Positions 1 through 8,988 of a stretch of 64,000 nucleotides of DNA are shown here, piece by piece. The notes under the pieces were generated by a model. It ran no database searches, was not told the origin of the DNA, and was given only the letters and a program-made list of their open reading frames with translations. Each line of letters opens with the position of its first letter. Positions within the stretch are counted from its first letter, which is position 1. A program made the position numbers and the translations under genes. This DNA comes from Oceanospirillum sp964342385 (GTDB taxonomy: Bacteria > Pseudomonadota > Gammaproteobacteria > Pseudomonadales > Halomonadaceae), in the NCBI GenBank assembly GCA_964342385.1, contig CAYFGP010000008.1, positions 29,226 through 93,225 of the forward strand, given 5' to 3'.

Positions 1-74
1 GTTTGACCTGCAATTAAAGCCGCCCCTTGAATCTCTGACATGATTATTTCCTATCTACTCTGTTCTCAATTCAG

Positions 75-407
75 AGTGAGGCTTGTGTAGGTTGGGTAGA
101 GCAGCACGACAAAACTGATTGATGGGTAAGATTCTTCTCTGCGAAACCCAACGTCAGATGTGCGTCCCCCCCGATACCTTATTGGTGAGAGAAATCTACT
201 ACACCGTTCTACGGATCAAAGCTTTCCGCAACCATAGGCGTGAAAGATAGGTCCCTCGCGATAGAAATCCACTACACCGTTCTACGGATCACAGCTTCCC
301 GCAACAATAAACGTGAAAGATAGATCCCATGTTGGGTTTCGCGGTTATATACCATACATGGCGGCGACACTCTTTAGCCGCTCTACCCAACCTACACAAG
401 CCTCACT
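75..407. repeat. REPIN-like compound inverted repeat element
   Basis: Bases 75-102 and 380-407 are perfect 28-bp inverted copies of each other, containing the core GTAGGTTGGGTAGAGC. Each end also folds alone: GTTGGGT at 91-97 pairs with ACCCAAC at 146-152, and GTTGGGT at 331-337 pairs with ACCCAAC at 385-391. A nested pair, GCGAAACCCAAC at 141-152 and GTTGGGTTTCGC at 331-342, completes the symmetry. This is two REP-type hairpins in inverted orientation around a central spacer. No ORF is supported inside. The mobilising RAYT transposase is not in this window. It fills the stretch downstream of the epimerase gene. Confidence 0.75.
191..328. repeat. Direct repeat pair inside the REPIN-like element
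   Basis: Two 65-bp copies, 191-255 and 264-328, are direct repeats with a period of 73 bp and about eight mismatches. Both begin GAAATCYACTACACCGTTCT. They lie between the two REP hairpins and are probably part of the same element. No coding potential is seen. Confidence 0.75.
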
Positions 408-506
408 TCGATTATGTTTTTGTGCAATCAACACAGATAACCAGCATTAAAAATCAATCATCTGTATCAATCTGTCGTTAACTTGATGTTCAGCTTTGCA
501 AGATGA

Positions 507-1526
507 TCACTTCACCTCAAAACCATAGGCATAGGGATCTTCGCTATCGACCCAGATGGTGTTATGACCTGTCACCCGCGCCCAGCCCTGAATACTCGGC
601 ATAATGCCGTCGTAACACGGCCCATTATTTGGATCACCAATCTGTGCCGCACTTTCCACCCGGCCCTCAAACAAGCTGCCGATAATACTTTCATGGACAA
701 AATCATCACCGATATTTAACCGGCCACGAGCGACCCATTGAGCCATACGGGCGCTGGTACCTGTACCACAGGGCGAACGGTCAATGGCTCTGTCACCATA
801 AAACACGGCATTTTTCGCATGTGCGCCCGGCTGAGTCGGTTTACCGGTCCACAACACATGGGATACACCGCATACAGTCGGGTCTTCCGGATGCACACAA
901 TCCACCGCTTCCCGCATCAATTCGCGCACAATAGGGCTGTAGTGCAGCACCTGATCGGCACTGAATGCTTCCAAACCGGTAAAGTTCTTCTGTGGATCAA
1001 TAATGGCGTAGTAGTTACCGCCGTAGGACACATCCACCACCAGTTCACCTAAATCCGGTACATTAATCACCACATCGGTATGGGCCAGATAAGCGGCCAC
1101 GTTATAGATGCGCACCTTTTCTACCTTACTGCCATCTTGCTGGTATTCGATACGAATCTGGCCAGCAGGCACATCCAGAATCAGCTCACCGGGTTTACGG
1201 GGCTTGATCACACCATGCTCAATGGCCGAGGTCACCGTACCAATCGTGCCGTGACCACACATAGGCAGGCAGCCACTGGTTTCGATAAACAAAATGGAAG
1301 CATCGGCATTATCAGAACAAGGTGGATAAACAATAGAACCAGACATCATGGAATGGCCGCGGGGCTCAAACATCAACGCCTGACGAATCCAATCATGATT
1401 CTGCCGAAAGTCCTGACGTTTCTCACTCATGGTCTGGCCCTTCAGATCCGGGTAGCCGCCCGCGACAAGACGCACCGGATTACCGCAGGTGTGGGCATCA
1501 ATACAGAAAAAAGTACCTTCACGCAT
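507..1526 (-). CDS. 4-hydroxyproline 2-epimerase (proline racemase family)
   Basis: A 339-aa protein of the proline racemase family, which epimerises trans-4-hydroxy-L-proline to cis-4-hydroxy-D-proline in the cytoplasm. The two catalytic thiols of the family are visible: Cys in MCGHGTIG near residue 90 and Cys in SPCGTGTSA near residue 254. Members with this first motif and a hydroxyproline gene context are usually 4-hydroxyproline epimerases rather than proline racemases. The ATG at 1526 follows an AGAGG ribosome site. It is divergent from an FAD amino-acid dehydrogenase that would take the D-product; the 141-bp gap between them holds a palindromic operator at 1622-1638. Substrate specificity is inferred from context. 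Confidence 0.88.
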   Translation of the reverse strand: MREGTFFCIDAHTCGNPVRLVAGGYPDLKGQTMSEKRQDFRQNHDWIRQALMFEPRGHSMMSGSIVYPPCSDNADASILFIETSGCLPMCGHGTIGTVTSAIEHGVIKPRKPGELILDVPAGQIRIEYQQDGSKVEKVRIYNVAAYLAHTDVVINVPDLGELVVDVSYGGNYYAIIDPQKNFTGLEAFSADQVLHYSPIVRELMREAVDCVHPEDPTVCGVSHVLWTGKPTQPGAHAKNAVFYGDRAIDRSPCGTGTSARMAQWVARGRLNIGDDFVHESIIGSLFEGRVESAAQIGDPNNGPCYDGIMPSIQGWARVTGHNTIWVDSEDPYAYGFEVK

Positions 1527-1621
1527 AGCTGACCTCTTGTTATTTCTGTTATCTGATCAGTGATCGATTCACACGCCTTTTAGGCCTGTTATTCAAACTG
1601 GATTTGTACAACTTAACAGGA

Positions 1622-1638
1622 TTGTATATTTTATACAA
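1622..1638. promoter_or_regulatory. Palindromic operator, site 1 of a putative hydroxyproline regulon
   Basis: TTGTATA-TTT-TATACAA is a perfect 7-bp inverted repeat about 30 bp before the dehydrogenase start and in the divergent promoter region of the epimerase. The same pattern occurs at 3143-3159 and 16103-16119 ahead of related genes. The symmetry resembles sites of FadR/GntR-type regulators, but no such regulator gene is in this window. Confidence 0.7.
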
Positions 1639-1667
1639 AATAAAAATATTGCATAAGGTTGCACAAA

Positions 1668-2918
1668 ATGAGTTCAGAAAAAGTGAATATCGCGGTCGTA
1701 GGGGCCGGAATTGTAGGCCTGTGTTGCGCATTAAAACTGCAGATGGCCGGTGAGCAAGTGTTGTTACTGGACAAAGAACAACCCGGCGAAGGTTGCTCAA
1801 AAGGTAATGCCGGGCATTTTGCCAGCGAGCAGGTTTTACCTCTGGCCACACCGGGACTGATACGCCAGATTCCCAAAATGCTGCGGGACCCACTGGGTCC
1901 TGTGGCGATTCGCTGGCCCTATCTGCCCCAGATTACACCTTGGTTTATGCGCTTTATACTGAATACCCGACAAAAACCCTTTACCGCAGGCGCAGAAGCA
2001 ATTCAGCCATTGAATGCGGCATCCATCCCCGCTTGGCAGAACTTATTACAACAGATCGACGCCCAAGAGCAGCTTAAAGTTGAAGGCTCCTATCTGGTAT
2101 TTGAAGATTCGAAGATCTATCAACACTACCAGAACAACACTCTGACATTGATCCAACGTTATGGCGTGAAACCCCACCAGATCAGCGGCGATGAGCTCAG
2201 GGAAGCTGAACCCGCCCTCACAGATCAGATCAAACACGGGATTTTCTTCCCGGAAACCGGGCACACCGCCAACCCTTATCAGCTGTGTCAGACACTGTTC
2301 CAGCATTTTATGGCGTTAGGTGGCCGTTTTCAGCAAACCCAGGTTAATCATATTCAGCAACAAGGCTCTGGTTGCCAGATACAAACACAGGAGCAAAGCT
2401 TGAAGGTGCCTAAGGTACTGATTGCTACCGGGGCGTGGTCAAAAAGCCTGGTTCAGCAAGCGACAGGTATTCGAGTACCCCTGGATACCGAGCGCGGTTA
2501 TCACCTGATGGTGCCCGATAGCCGACATCTACTTACAGCCCCGGTCAGTTCCGCCGAGCGCAAATTTATTATGACCCCCATGGACGAGGGTATGAGGTTG
2601 GCAGGCACCGTCGAGTTTGCAGGCCTAAAAGCCCCTGCCAATATGCAAAGAGCACATATGCTCACTCAACATGCCAAAGCTTTGCTACCAGAACTCTCAG
2701 AACAAACAGGGGAAAGCTGGATGGGATTTCGCCCCTCACTTCCGGACTCTCTGCCGGTGATTGATCAAGTGGGTAGTCATGGGCAAATCTTACTGGCCTT
2801 TGCTCATCAACACTTGGGACTGACACAAGCGGCTATTACCGCTGAATTGATTTTCGATCTATATCAGCAAAAAACACCAGGGATCGATTGTCAGCCCTAT
2901 CGCCTGGATCGTTTTTAA
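1668..2918 (+). CDS. FAD-dependent D-amino-acid (probably D-hydroxyproline) dehydrogenase
   Basis: A 416-aa DadA-like flavoprotein. The N-terminal dinucleotide-binding fold reads VVGAGIVGLCCAL, followed by an acidic residue at the end of strand 2 (LLLDKE), as expected for FAD. The C-terminus has the family pattern GFRPSLPDSLPVI and a glycine-rich FAD-contact segment near HQHLGLTQ. It probably oxidises cis-4-hydroxy-D-proline made by the divergent epimerase to a pyrroline carboxylate and passes electrons to the respiratory chain. The ATG at 1668 is preferred over an in-frame TTG at 1659 because AAGGT sits 8 bases before it. Expression is likely controlled by the palindrome at 1622-1638. A general D-amino-acid dehydrogenase role is possible. 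Confidence 0.82.
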   Translation: MSSEKVNIAVVGAGIVGLCCALKLQMAGEQVLLLDKEQPGEGCSKGNAGHFASEQVLPLATPGLIRQIPKMLRDPLGPVAIRWPYLPQITPWFMRFILNTRQKPFTAGAEAIQPLNAASIPAWQNLLQQIDAQEQLKVEGSYLVFEDSKIYQHYQNNTLTLIQRYGVKPHQISGDELREAEPALTDQIKHGIFFPETGHTANPYQLCQTLFQHFMALGGRFQQTQVNHIQQQGSGCQIQTQEQSLKVPKVLIATGAWSKSLVQQATGIRVPLDTERGYHLMVPDSRHLLTAPVSSAERKFIMTPMDEGMRLAGTVEFAGLKAPANMQRAHMLTQHAKALLPELSEQTGESWMGFRPSLPDSLPVIDQVGSHGQILLAFAHQHLGLTQAAITAELIFDLYQQKTPGIDCQPYRLDRF

Positions 2919-3319
2919 ATAAAGCCAAATATGAAGGGCTGAATTTCATCTAATTTAGCCTGATCTCAAGCTGTGCTTCAACGAGTTAAGTGAATTCTTC
3001 GTACACTATAACACCCTAAAACAGGTCCAATATCTCCCGAAGAGCCACATACGTTCCAAGCAAAAACCTCTGGCTTACAATTTTTTTCTTACTAAATTTC
3101 AAACCCTTAACCTCAAACAATACAAAATACAAAAATTGCATATTGTATAAAATATACTTCCAGTATAGATTGAATAACACACCAAACAGCACAGTAGATC
3201 GCAGTACAACCAATCAATCACAGAACAGCTTTGAACCAGCGCATGAGCCTTAGGCACGACAGTAGGCTCTGCACAAAATCACAGCAAAACCTAAGAAGAA
3301 AAAGTGAGGAAACATAGCG
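2919..3319. other. AT-rich intergenic regulatory region
   Basis: This 401-bp gap between the dehydrogenase and the ABC binding protein is AT-rich and carries the operator-like palindrome at 3143-3159. No gene is supported in it; short ORFs on the minus strand have no ribosome site. The promoter of the binding-protein gene probably lies around the palindrome. Confidence 0.6.
3143..3159. promoter_or_regulatory. Palindromic operator, site 2
   Basis: TTGTATA-AAA-TATACTT matches the perfect site at 16103-16119 in 15 of 17 positions and lies about 160 bp upstream of the ABC binding-protein gene. It suggests co-regulation with the epimerase/dehydrogenase pair. Confidence 0.6.
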
Positions 3320-4390
3320 ATGAAAAAAACAATAAAAACTCTATCCGCTCTATCACTGGGAATTTTTATGGCGCATTCTGCCGTGGCAGATAATCGCCTG
3401 ACGGTAGTCTCCTGGGGTGGTGCCTTTACCAAAAGTCAGGTAGAGGCCTATCACAAACCTTTTACCGCCAAAACAGGCACCCAGATTGTCTCGGAAGATT
3501 TTTCCGGCGGTCTGGCTGAGATTAAAGCCCAAGTAGAATCCGGCAATGTCACCTGGGATCTGGTCTCGCTGGATAAACCCGATATCGTACGCGGTTGCGC
3601 GGAAGGCCTGCTGGAACCCTTCAACCCTGATCAGCTGAAAAAAGGCGCAGACGGTACACCCGCTGCATTGGACTTTGTTCAGGGAGCCATTCACGAATGT
3701 GCTGTAGCCAGTATCGTGGTCTCCAATATTCTCGCTTACGACACCACCCGCTTTAAAAACAAACAACCACAAACCCTGGAAGCCCTGTTTGATCTGAAGC
3801 AGTTCCCAGGCCGTCGCGCGCTGCAGAAACAACCCCAAGGTAATCTGGAATGGGCACTGATGGCCGATGGTGTGGCACCGGATCAGGTATACGATCTGTT
3901 GGAAACCCGTGAAGGTCGCGACCGTGCCTTCCGTAAACTGGATAGCATCAAAGATCACACCGTATGGTGGACCACTGGCGCTCAACCACCACAGATGCTG
4001 GCTGATGGTGAAGTCGTATTAGCCTCAGCCTTTAATGGCCGTATCCATAGTGCGCAGAAGAAAGAGAACAAGCCCTTCAAAATTATCTGGGATCACCAGA
4101 TCGGCTATATGAATGGCTGGGCAATTCCGAAAGGCAGCAAAAACAAAGACCTAGCCATGGACTTCGCTCTCTTCTCGGCAGAAACCGAACAGCTGGCAGA
4201 ACAGGCACGCCATATCTCCTATGGCCCAACCCGTAAGTCATCGGCCAAGTTGTTGCCCGATAATATTCTACAGGATCTGCCGACGGCTCCAACTAACTTT
4301 GAAACCGCGTTTATCTTTGATGATGAATGGTGGATCGATTACGCCGATGAGCTGAACGAAGAGTTTAATACCTGGCTGGCCCAGCAGTAA
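3320..4390 (+). CDS. ABC transporter periplasmic substrate-binding protein, polyamine/opine type
   Basis: A 356-aa exported solute-binding protein. Residues 1-23 form a signal peptide (basic start, hydrophobic core, cleavage near SAVADN). The mature start LTVVSWGGAFTKSQ is typical of the PotD-like family of spermidine/putrescine and related amino-acid binders. GAGGA stands 10 bases before the ATG. No permease or ATPase is adjacent; the only matching set in the window (17396-20720) lies 13 kb downstream behind the same operator sequence, so the four genes probably form one transporter. With hydroxyproline catabolic genes on both sides, hydroxyproline or a related betaine is a likely substrate, but that is inference. 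Confidence 0.85.
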   Translation: MKKTIKTLSALSLGIFMAHSAVADNRLTVVSWGGAFTKSQVEAYHKPFTAKTGTQIVSEDFSGGLAEIKAQVESGNVTWDLVSLDKPDIVRGCAEGLLEPFNPDQLKKGADGTPAALDFVQGAIHECAVASIVVSNILAYDTTRFKNKQPQTLEALFDLKQFPGRRALQKQPQGNLEWALMADGVAPDQVYDLLETREGRDRAFRKLDSIKDHTVWWTTGAQPPQMLADGEVVLASAFNGRIHSAQKKENKPFKIIWDHQIGYMNGWAIPKGSKNKDLAMDFALFSAETEQLAEQARHISYGPTRKSSAKLLPDNILQDLPTAPTNFETAFIFDDEWWIDYADELNEEFNTWLAQQ

Positions 4391-4756
4391 GCCAGCTTAG
4401 TCAGCGTAAAGCTCAAGGCTAAACCAAACGAAAACCGGCAGGTCCCTTGTCCTGTCGGCATCGTGCTCAGTCTAATCTCATCACTGTGGCCCGTGTTAAT
4501 ACGATAAATCGTTACCGCTATTAGCCAAATTAGTACTGTTAACCACTAGCACTAAGCACTCACACAAAAGTTTCTCTTTAGCCGATGGCTTCATTCTTCA
4601 GCCATTGGCCGAAAAATATCGAAACACTTTTGTATAAGTGTGTATTAGCCATTGTCACTTCCCGCTGACAGTTATCAACCGCTCCAGCGGGCCTTTTAAT
4701 TTCTACTCCACCGATAAACCTCTGCGCTCACACACCGATAATTCTCTGGATTTCCT
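4391..4756. other. Intergenic region with a dispersed repeat
   Basis: The 366-bp gap contains the dispersed 95-bp element at 4552-4646 and a weak GC-rich hairpin (CCCGCT at 4661-4666 with AGCGGG at 4686-4691, followed by CCTTTT) that could act as a terminator. No gene is seen. Confidence 0.55.
4552..4646 (+). repeat. Dispersed MITE-like repeat, copy A
   Basis: A 95-bp element that recurs at 13462-13555 (inverted) and 62354-62446. The ends are imperfect inverted repeats with the shared core ACACAAAAGT / ACTTTTGT. An internal palindrome pairs ATGGCT with AGCCAT around TCATTCTTC. It encodes nothing and is intergenic, as expected for a non-autonomous element. Confidence 0.8.
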
Positions 4757-5701
4757 ATGCAACTGATCGAAGCTCAAGATATTGAACGAGTCATCTCATT
4801 TCCCACACTGATTCAGGCCCTAAGACAGGCTTTTTCCGGTGATTTTGGTATGCCACAACGTCAGGTTTACCATCTGCCCGGTGAAGATGGTGTCACCGAT
4901 GCTTTTGCCGTTTTGCCAGCCTGGAACGATGAGGTGATGGGTGTTAAAGCCTTTACTTATCTGCCGGGTAACCCTGCAAAAGGCCTGGATACTCTGTCGT
5001 CAAAACTGATGTTATTCAGTCGCACGACAGGCGTACCTCTGGCCTTAGTCGATGGCACAGTATTGACCTACTGGCGTACTGCGGCCATTTCTGCCCTAGC
5101 AGCAGATTATCTGGCCCGCCCTGATGCTAATAGCCTGCTGCTGTTTGGTGCCGGTAAACTGGCACCTTATATGGCGCTGGCTCACGCCAGTATTCGCCCA
5201 ATTACAACGGTCTATATTGCAGGTCGCCAGCCGAAAAATATCCAACGCACAATGGATAAGATCTTAGAACAGCGCCCTGATCTCACTGTAATCGCTGAAA
5301 GTGATACTGAAAACCGAGCCGCTCAGGTGGATATTATCAGCTGCGCTACCAGTTCGACTGCCCCCTTGTTTCATGGCAATCGCATTCAACCAGGCACCCA
5401 TATTGATCTGGTAGGCAACCATAATCATGATTGTCGGGAGTGTGATTCCCAAAGTGTGGTTAATAGCCGCTGCTATGTGGACAGTCGCATCAATGTACTA
5501 AATGAAGCGGGTGAGTTACTGATCCCTATCGAAGAAGGGTTGATTGATAAACAACATGTATTAGGCGAGCTGGCTGAACTCTGCGCTGAAAAGGTCTCAG
5601 GTCGGGAAACGGCTGAAGAAATCACTTTGTTTAAGTCAGTGGGGACGGCTTTGTCAGACCTGACGGCAGCACATCTGGTTTATCGGCTTTTGCAGGGCTA
5701 A
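4757..5701 (+). CDS. Ornithine cyclodeaminase/mu-crystallin family protein (likely pyrroline-2-carboxylate reductase)
   Basis: A 314-aa member of the ornithine cyclodeaminase/mu-crystallin family. The substrate arm contains GMPQRQVYHLPG and the signature RTAAISALAADYLA; the NAD(P) fold follows at LLLFGAGKLAPYMA, and VDSRINVLNEAGELL lies in the C-terminal part. Family members in hydroxyproline and D-amino-acid clusters commonly reduce cyclic imines such as pyrroline-2-carboxylate to L-proline, which fits this context better than true ornithine cyclodeaminase; specificity cannot be decided from sequence alone. The gene is single, followed by a hairpin at 5733-5757. Confidence 0.78.
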   Translation: MQLIEAQDIERVISFPTLIQALRQAFSGDFGMPQRQVYHLPGEDGVTDAFAVLPAWNDEVMGVKAFTYLPGNPAKGLDTLSSKLMLFSRTTGVPLALVDGTVLTYWRTAAISALAADYLARPDANSLLLFGAGKLAPYMALAHASIRPITTVYIAGRQPKNIQRTMDKILEQRPDLTVIAESDTENRAAQVDIISCATSSTAPLFHGNRIQPGTHIDLVGNHNHDCRECDSQSVVNSRCYVDSRINVLNEAGELLIPIEEGLIDKQHVLGELAELCAEKVSGRETAEEITLFKSVGTALSDLTAAHLVYRLLQG

Positions 5702-5732
5702 CACAAAAACACAAGCACCGATTAAGCGTTGC

Positions 5733-5757
5733 AATGGGAGTGATAGCCACTCCCATT
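5733..5757 (+). terminator. Hairpin after the cyclodeaminase-family gene
   Basis: AATGGGAGTG at 5733-5742 pairs perfectly with CACTCCCATT at 5748-5757 around a 5-nt loop, in the gap between two convergent genes. Only a short T-rich tract follows, so termination strength is uncertain. Confidence 0.65.
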
Positions 5758-5840
5758 AATCTATTTTCAACACTGGACCTTTAGTCTCTATCTCCCCCCT
5801 CCTGACTTCACCGGCCACTAACGACTAAATATAATCCTGG

Positions 5841-6944
5841 CTAAACCAATGGTTCTTGTTGAGTGGCACAGTGAATACTACCGCCGCCAGCAGCTATACC
5901 ATCAATACGGATCTGTTCAATCTCACGCTCGGGAAACGCATTTTGAATCACTTCCCGTGCTGCGCGATCCGCTCTCTTATCGCCAAAAGCCTGCATAATA
6001 ATGGCGTCATTACACTCGTAATAGCCGATATAACCCGCCGCAAAACTTTCAATATCATAACCTGATGGAATGCGATCAGGGCCTTGCAAGACTGAGACCT
6101 GCAACGGCTTGCCTTTGGCATCCGTCGCCTGTTTAAGTAACTCCAGGTGCTGCAAGGTGACCTTATGATCATAAGATTCAGGATCAGGATCATAACCCGC
6201 CAGCACTACACCTGGCTTAACAAAACGAGCATAAAAGTCCGTGTGGCCATCGGTAATGTCCATACCTTTAATGCCCTGCAACCAGATAATCTTATCCAGC
6301 CCCAATAACGGCATTAGCAAGTCTTCAAACTCGGCCTTGCTGACTCCGGGATTACGGTTTTTATTTAACACGCAGCTTTCAGTAATAATCGCAGAGCCAT
6401 GGCCATCCACCTCAATACAGCCACCTTCTAATACCAGATCCGTAACAATTTCTGGTACGCCTGCCGCTTGGGCAATACGCCCGGCTACTTCAGCATCATA
6501 ACGATAATCCTGCTTTTCACCCCAGCCGTTAAAGTTAAAATTAAGTGCGGCTTTTTCACCCTCTTCATTAATGACAAAAACCGGCCCGGTGTCCCGCAGC
6601 CAGAGGTCATCCAGCGGGGACTCCAGTATTTCGACCTCTCTGGATAACAGCTTGCGCGCCAGCTTAATCTCTTCCGGACGCACCAGCATCACCACAGATT
6701 CATATTGCGCAATCGTATTGGCGATCAGTGCCAAATTACGTCGTACTTCAGGTAACAACTCTCTGCCCCAGATTCTTTTGCTACCACCAAAACCCATCCA
6801 AGTGCATTTATGAGGCTCACCTTCTGCGGGCATAAACCACTCATCAGCGTCATTAAGCTGTGTGGCTTGGCTCTTGCCAGAGGTTAACAATAGGCCTGAT
6901 GCCATGAGGAGTAATTTTTTAATCACAGTTCTTCGCGAAACCAC
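5841..6944 (-). CDS. Agmatine deiminase / peptidylarginine deiminase family protein with Tat signal
   Basis: A 367-aa guanidino-group-modifying enzyme. Family motifs are intact: LWLRDTGP, EGGCIEVDGHG, GHTDFYARF and the catalytic cysteine in GGGSIHCATQQ close to the C-terminus. It should hydrolyse agmatine (or a related guanidino compound) to the ureido product and ammonia. The N-terminus, SRRTVIKKLLLMASGLLL, looks like a twin-arginine signal, so unlike the usual cytosolic agmatine deiminases it is probably exported folded to the periplasm. The GTG at 6944 is used because it captures the complete twin-arginine signal; no clear ribosome site is seen. It is convergent with the cyclodeaminase-family gene. 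Confidence 0.84.
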   Translation of the reverse strand: MVSRRTVIKKLLLMASGLLLTSGKSQATQLNDADEWFMPAEGEPHKCTWMGFGGSKRIWGRELLPEVRRNLALIANTIAQYESVVMLVRPEEIKLARKLLSREVEILESPLDDLWLRDTGPVFVINEEGEKAALNFNFNGWGEKQDYRYDAEVAGRIAQAAGVPEIVTDLVLEGGCIEVDGHGSAIITESCVLNKNRNPGVSKAEFEDLLMPLLGLDKIIWLQGIKGMDITDGHTDFYARFVKPGVVLAGYDPDPESYDHKVTLQHLELLKQATDAKGKPLQVSVLQGPDRIPSGYDIESFAAGYIGYYECNDAIIMQAFGDKRADRAAREVIQNAFPEREIEQIRIDGIAAGGGSIHCATQQEPLV

Positions 6945-7127
6945 AGTTACACCAGATAAAATTCAGGTTTGAAATAGAAATAACGATGCAGCCATCCCTG
7001 TCAAATCAGGCCAACATCATCTTGAATAAAACAACCACATCCTTGAGATTAGATAATACGCCCGATAAAATCCCGCCACTTCAGGTTTAAATACAAGATT
7101 TAAATATAGAATAACGGCAGGCACACC

Positions 7128-7559
7128 ATGGCAAACAAAGCTCTGATTGAACATCTAGGTCTCACCACAGAGCAGAAAGCCTTGGCAATGCTGGCCTGTG
7201 TGGCTCAGGAAACTAAAGTAGCTCTTGAGCGCCTGATCAGCGATTTTGGTTTATCCCTTCTGCAACTGAATATTCTACATGCCCTGGACTATGCCGAGCA
7301 GGGGACTCTAACCGTTAATCAGCTAAAAGCTGTCATGCTGGATGAAACCCCCAATGTTTCCCGTACCCTGAACAAACTGGTGGATATGGGCATGGTGGAG
7401 AAAAAACGTAGCAGTGAAGATCAACGTGTTGTCTATGTCAGCATCACCGATAAGGGGAGTCAAATCCATAGAGATGCGGACCAAGCGATGCAAAACTATC
7501 AATCTCCTCTCAATGCGGAGGAGTCCGAACAGCTCTATCAATTACTGAAGAAATTCTAA
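7128..7559 (+). CDS. MarR family transcriptional regulator
   Basis: A 143-aa cytoplasmic winged-helix regulator. The DNA-binding part is seen as LTVNQLKAVMLDETPNVSRTLNKLVDMGMVEKKRSSEDQRVVYVSITDKG, which includes the recognition helix (NVSRTLNKL) and the wing with the characteristic DQR. It lies directly ahead of a glutathione S-transferase gene on the same strand with a 264-bp gap, which suggests that it controls that gene; a perfect 12-bp palindrome at 7777-7788 is a candidate site. The ligand is not known. Confidence 0.85.
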   Translation: MANKALIEHLGLTTEQKALAMLACVAQETKVALERLISDFGLSLLQLNILHALDYAEQGTLTVNQLKAVMLDETPNVSRTLNKLVDMGMVEKKRSSEDQRVVYVSITDKGSQIHRDADQAMQNYQSPLNAEESEQLYQLLKKF

Positions 7560-7776
7560 TCTTTCAATGACTAAAGAGATTCCCCCCCTGTTCTCTACTT
7601 TCCGCACTCTCTACTCTCTGCTTTGAACGCACACTTATAGTTCTGTCCCAATCGACCTCAGACTGAGAACATACGCCGTTTCCCATTGCCATCTCTAATT
7701 ACGACCTCTATTTCACTGTCTTTATTTACTGATCAGCTGCCTATTTTTCTCTCTGTAGCACGCTTTACCCAATTAA

Positions 7777-7788
7777 ATATCATGATAT
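7777..7788. promoter_or_regulatory. Candidate operator before the GST gene
   Basis: ATATCATGATAT is a perfect 12-bp palindrome about 36 bp upstream of the GST start. Given the MarR-type gene upstream, it may be a repressor site; AT-rich palindromes of this size also arise by chance. Confidence 0.35.
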
Positions 7789-7823
7789 ATATTTACACGA
7801 TACTTAATTACAGGAAGCAACTC

Positions 7824-8495
7824 ATGATTACGGTACATCATCTAGAAAACTCTCAGTCCATTCGTATTCTCTGGCTACTGGAAGAGCTGGGTGCTAAATA
7901 TCATATTCAGCACTACAAGCGCACCGGCCCCCAAGACCTGGCACCAGAAGCCTATAAAAAGCTCCATACCATAGGTACATCACCCACAATCAGTGATGGT
8001 GATCTGGTGCTGCCAGAAACCGGGGCTATTATGGAATACATTCTTGATCAATATCCTGACAGCCCCTTACGACCTGCCCCAGGTTCGCTGCAGCGCACCC
8101 GCTACCTGTACTGGATGCATGCTACTCAAGCCAGCTTTATGCCCTTGTTACTGGAAGCTCTAATCTTTAAGCGTATGATTTCCAAGGTGCCTTTTATCAT
8201 TCAACCTATTCTCAAAGCTGTGGTTAATAAGGTTCGAGACAGCTATCTATGGGTGCGTTACCGTCGTCATATGCAGTTTATGGAGCAAGAGCTGTCTCGC
8301 TCCATCTGGTTATCCGGTGACGAGTTAACAGCTGCCGATATCGTGATGGGTTACTGCCTGGAAGTGGCCGAGGTAAGAACAGGCATAGGACAGGATTACC
8401 CCAATATTCAGGCTTTCCTGCAGAGAATGCGGGCACGTCCGGCGTATCAAGCGGCATTAAAAAAGAATGGCGAGTTTAAACCTCTAGCCCAATAG
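7824..8495 (+). CDS. Glutathione S-transferase
   Basis: A 223-aa GST. The N-terminal thioredoxin-like domain has HHLENSQSIRILWLLEELG with the likely catalytic Ser of NSQS, and the conserved cis-proline and glutathione contacts at SPTISDGDLVLPETGAIMEYI. The C-terminal helical domain ends with LTAADIVMGY, a standard GST motif. It should conjugate glutathione to electrophiles or peroxides. The reading frame is open back to 7686, but the ATG at 7824, with AGGAAG 6 bases before it, gives the normal family length; the extra 46 residues are not family-like. Confidence 0.85.
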   Translation: MITVHHLENSQSIRILWLLEELGAKYHIQHYKRTGPQDLAPEAYKKLHTIGTSPTISDGDLVLPETGAIMEYILDQYPDSPLRPAPGSLQRTRYLYWMHATQASFMPLLLEALIFKRMISKVPFIIQPILKAVVNKVRDSYLWVRYRRHMQFMEQELSRSIWLSGDELTAADIVMGYCLEVAEVRTGIGQDYPNIQAFLQRMRARPAYQAALKKNGEFKPLAQ

Positions 8496-8988
8496 GTCAA
8501 ATAAACGACGCTATATTACGCCCCATTACCATTAGCATTGTGTATCTGGGGCTCCTGACATCCCCAGCTTGCGTAATCTGTAAAATATTACACGCTTTAG
8601 CATCTTTTCCTGTAATCAGGTGCCAACAGCCGAAGAAAAAACAATAACAAAGCCTTATTTTTCAATATGTTAAAGAATAAAACCATACCCCCATCTCAAT
8701 GTAATCACCTGTAATACCTCGACTTTATCTCCCTTGCTATCTTGTTTCCGGCTCGAAAGAAAATACCTGAAACCTGAAATAAAAAGTGGGGATTGAGCAT
8801 TTACTCAACAATCAATGCCCACCACTGAATGTCGTCAGAAGCTGAGTTTTGTCTCTTTATCTTATAAATGATAGCGCGATAAACCATTTCCAGATAACAG
8901 CAAGGCCTCTGCGACTGTGCCTTATTTAGCCTGTTGCCCTAGCCCGGTAACGATTCTAAAAAAACATTGGAATAATAAGGATATACCT
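8496..8988. other. Intergenic region, no gene recognised
   Basis: The 493-bp gap is AT-rich. A short hairpin (CTGGGG ... CCCCAG, near 8541-8565) might terminate the GST transcript. No ORF, RNA gene or repeat was recognised; the promoter of the ferritin-like/MNIO operon should be here. Confidence 0.5.

Noticed and set aside
738..1532. Plus-strand ORFs of 104 and 150 codons opposite the epimerase gene
   Set aside because: They are antisense to a complete enzyme gene with catalytic motifs, have no ribosome site and no recognisable domain.
4757..5701. True ornithine cyclodeaminase feeding proline synthesis
   Set aside because: Cannot be excluded, but the nearby hydroxyproline genes favour an imine reductase role, so the symbol was not assigned.
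7686..7823. 46-residue N-terminal extension of the GST
   Set aside because: Not GST-like, and a good ribosome site precedes the ATG at 7824.
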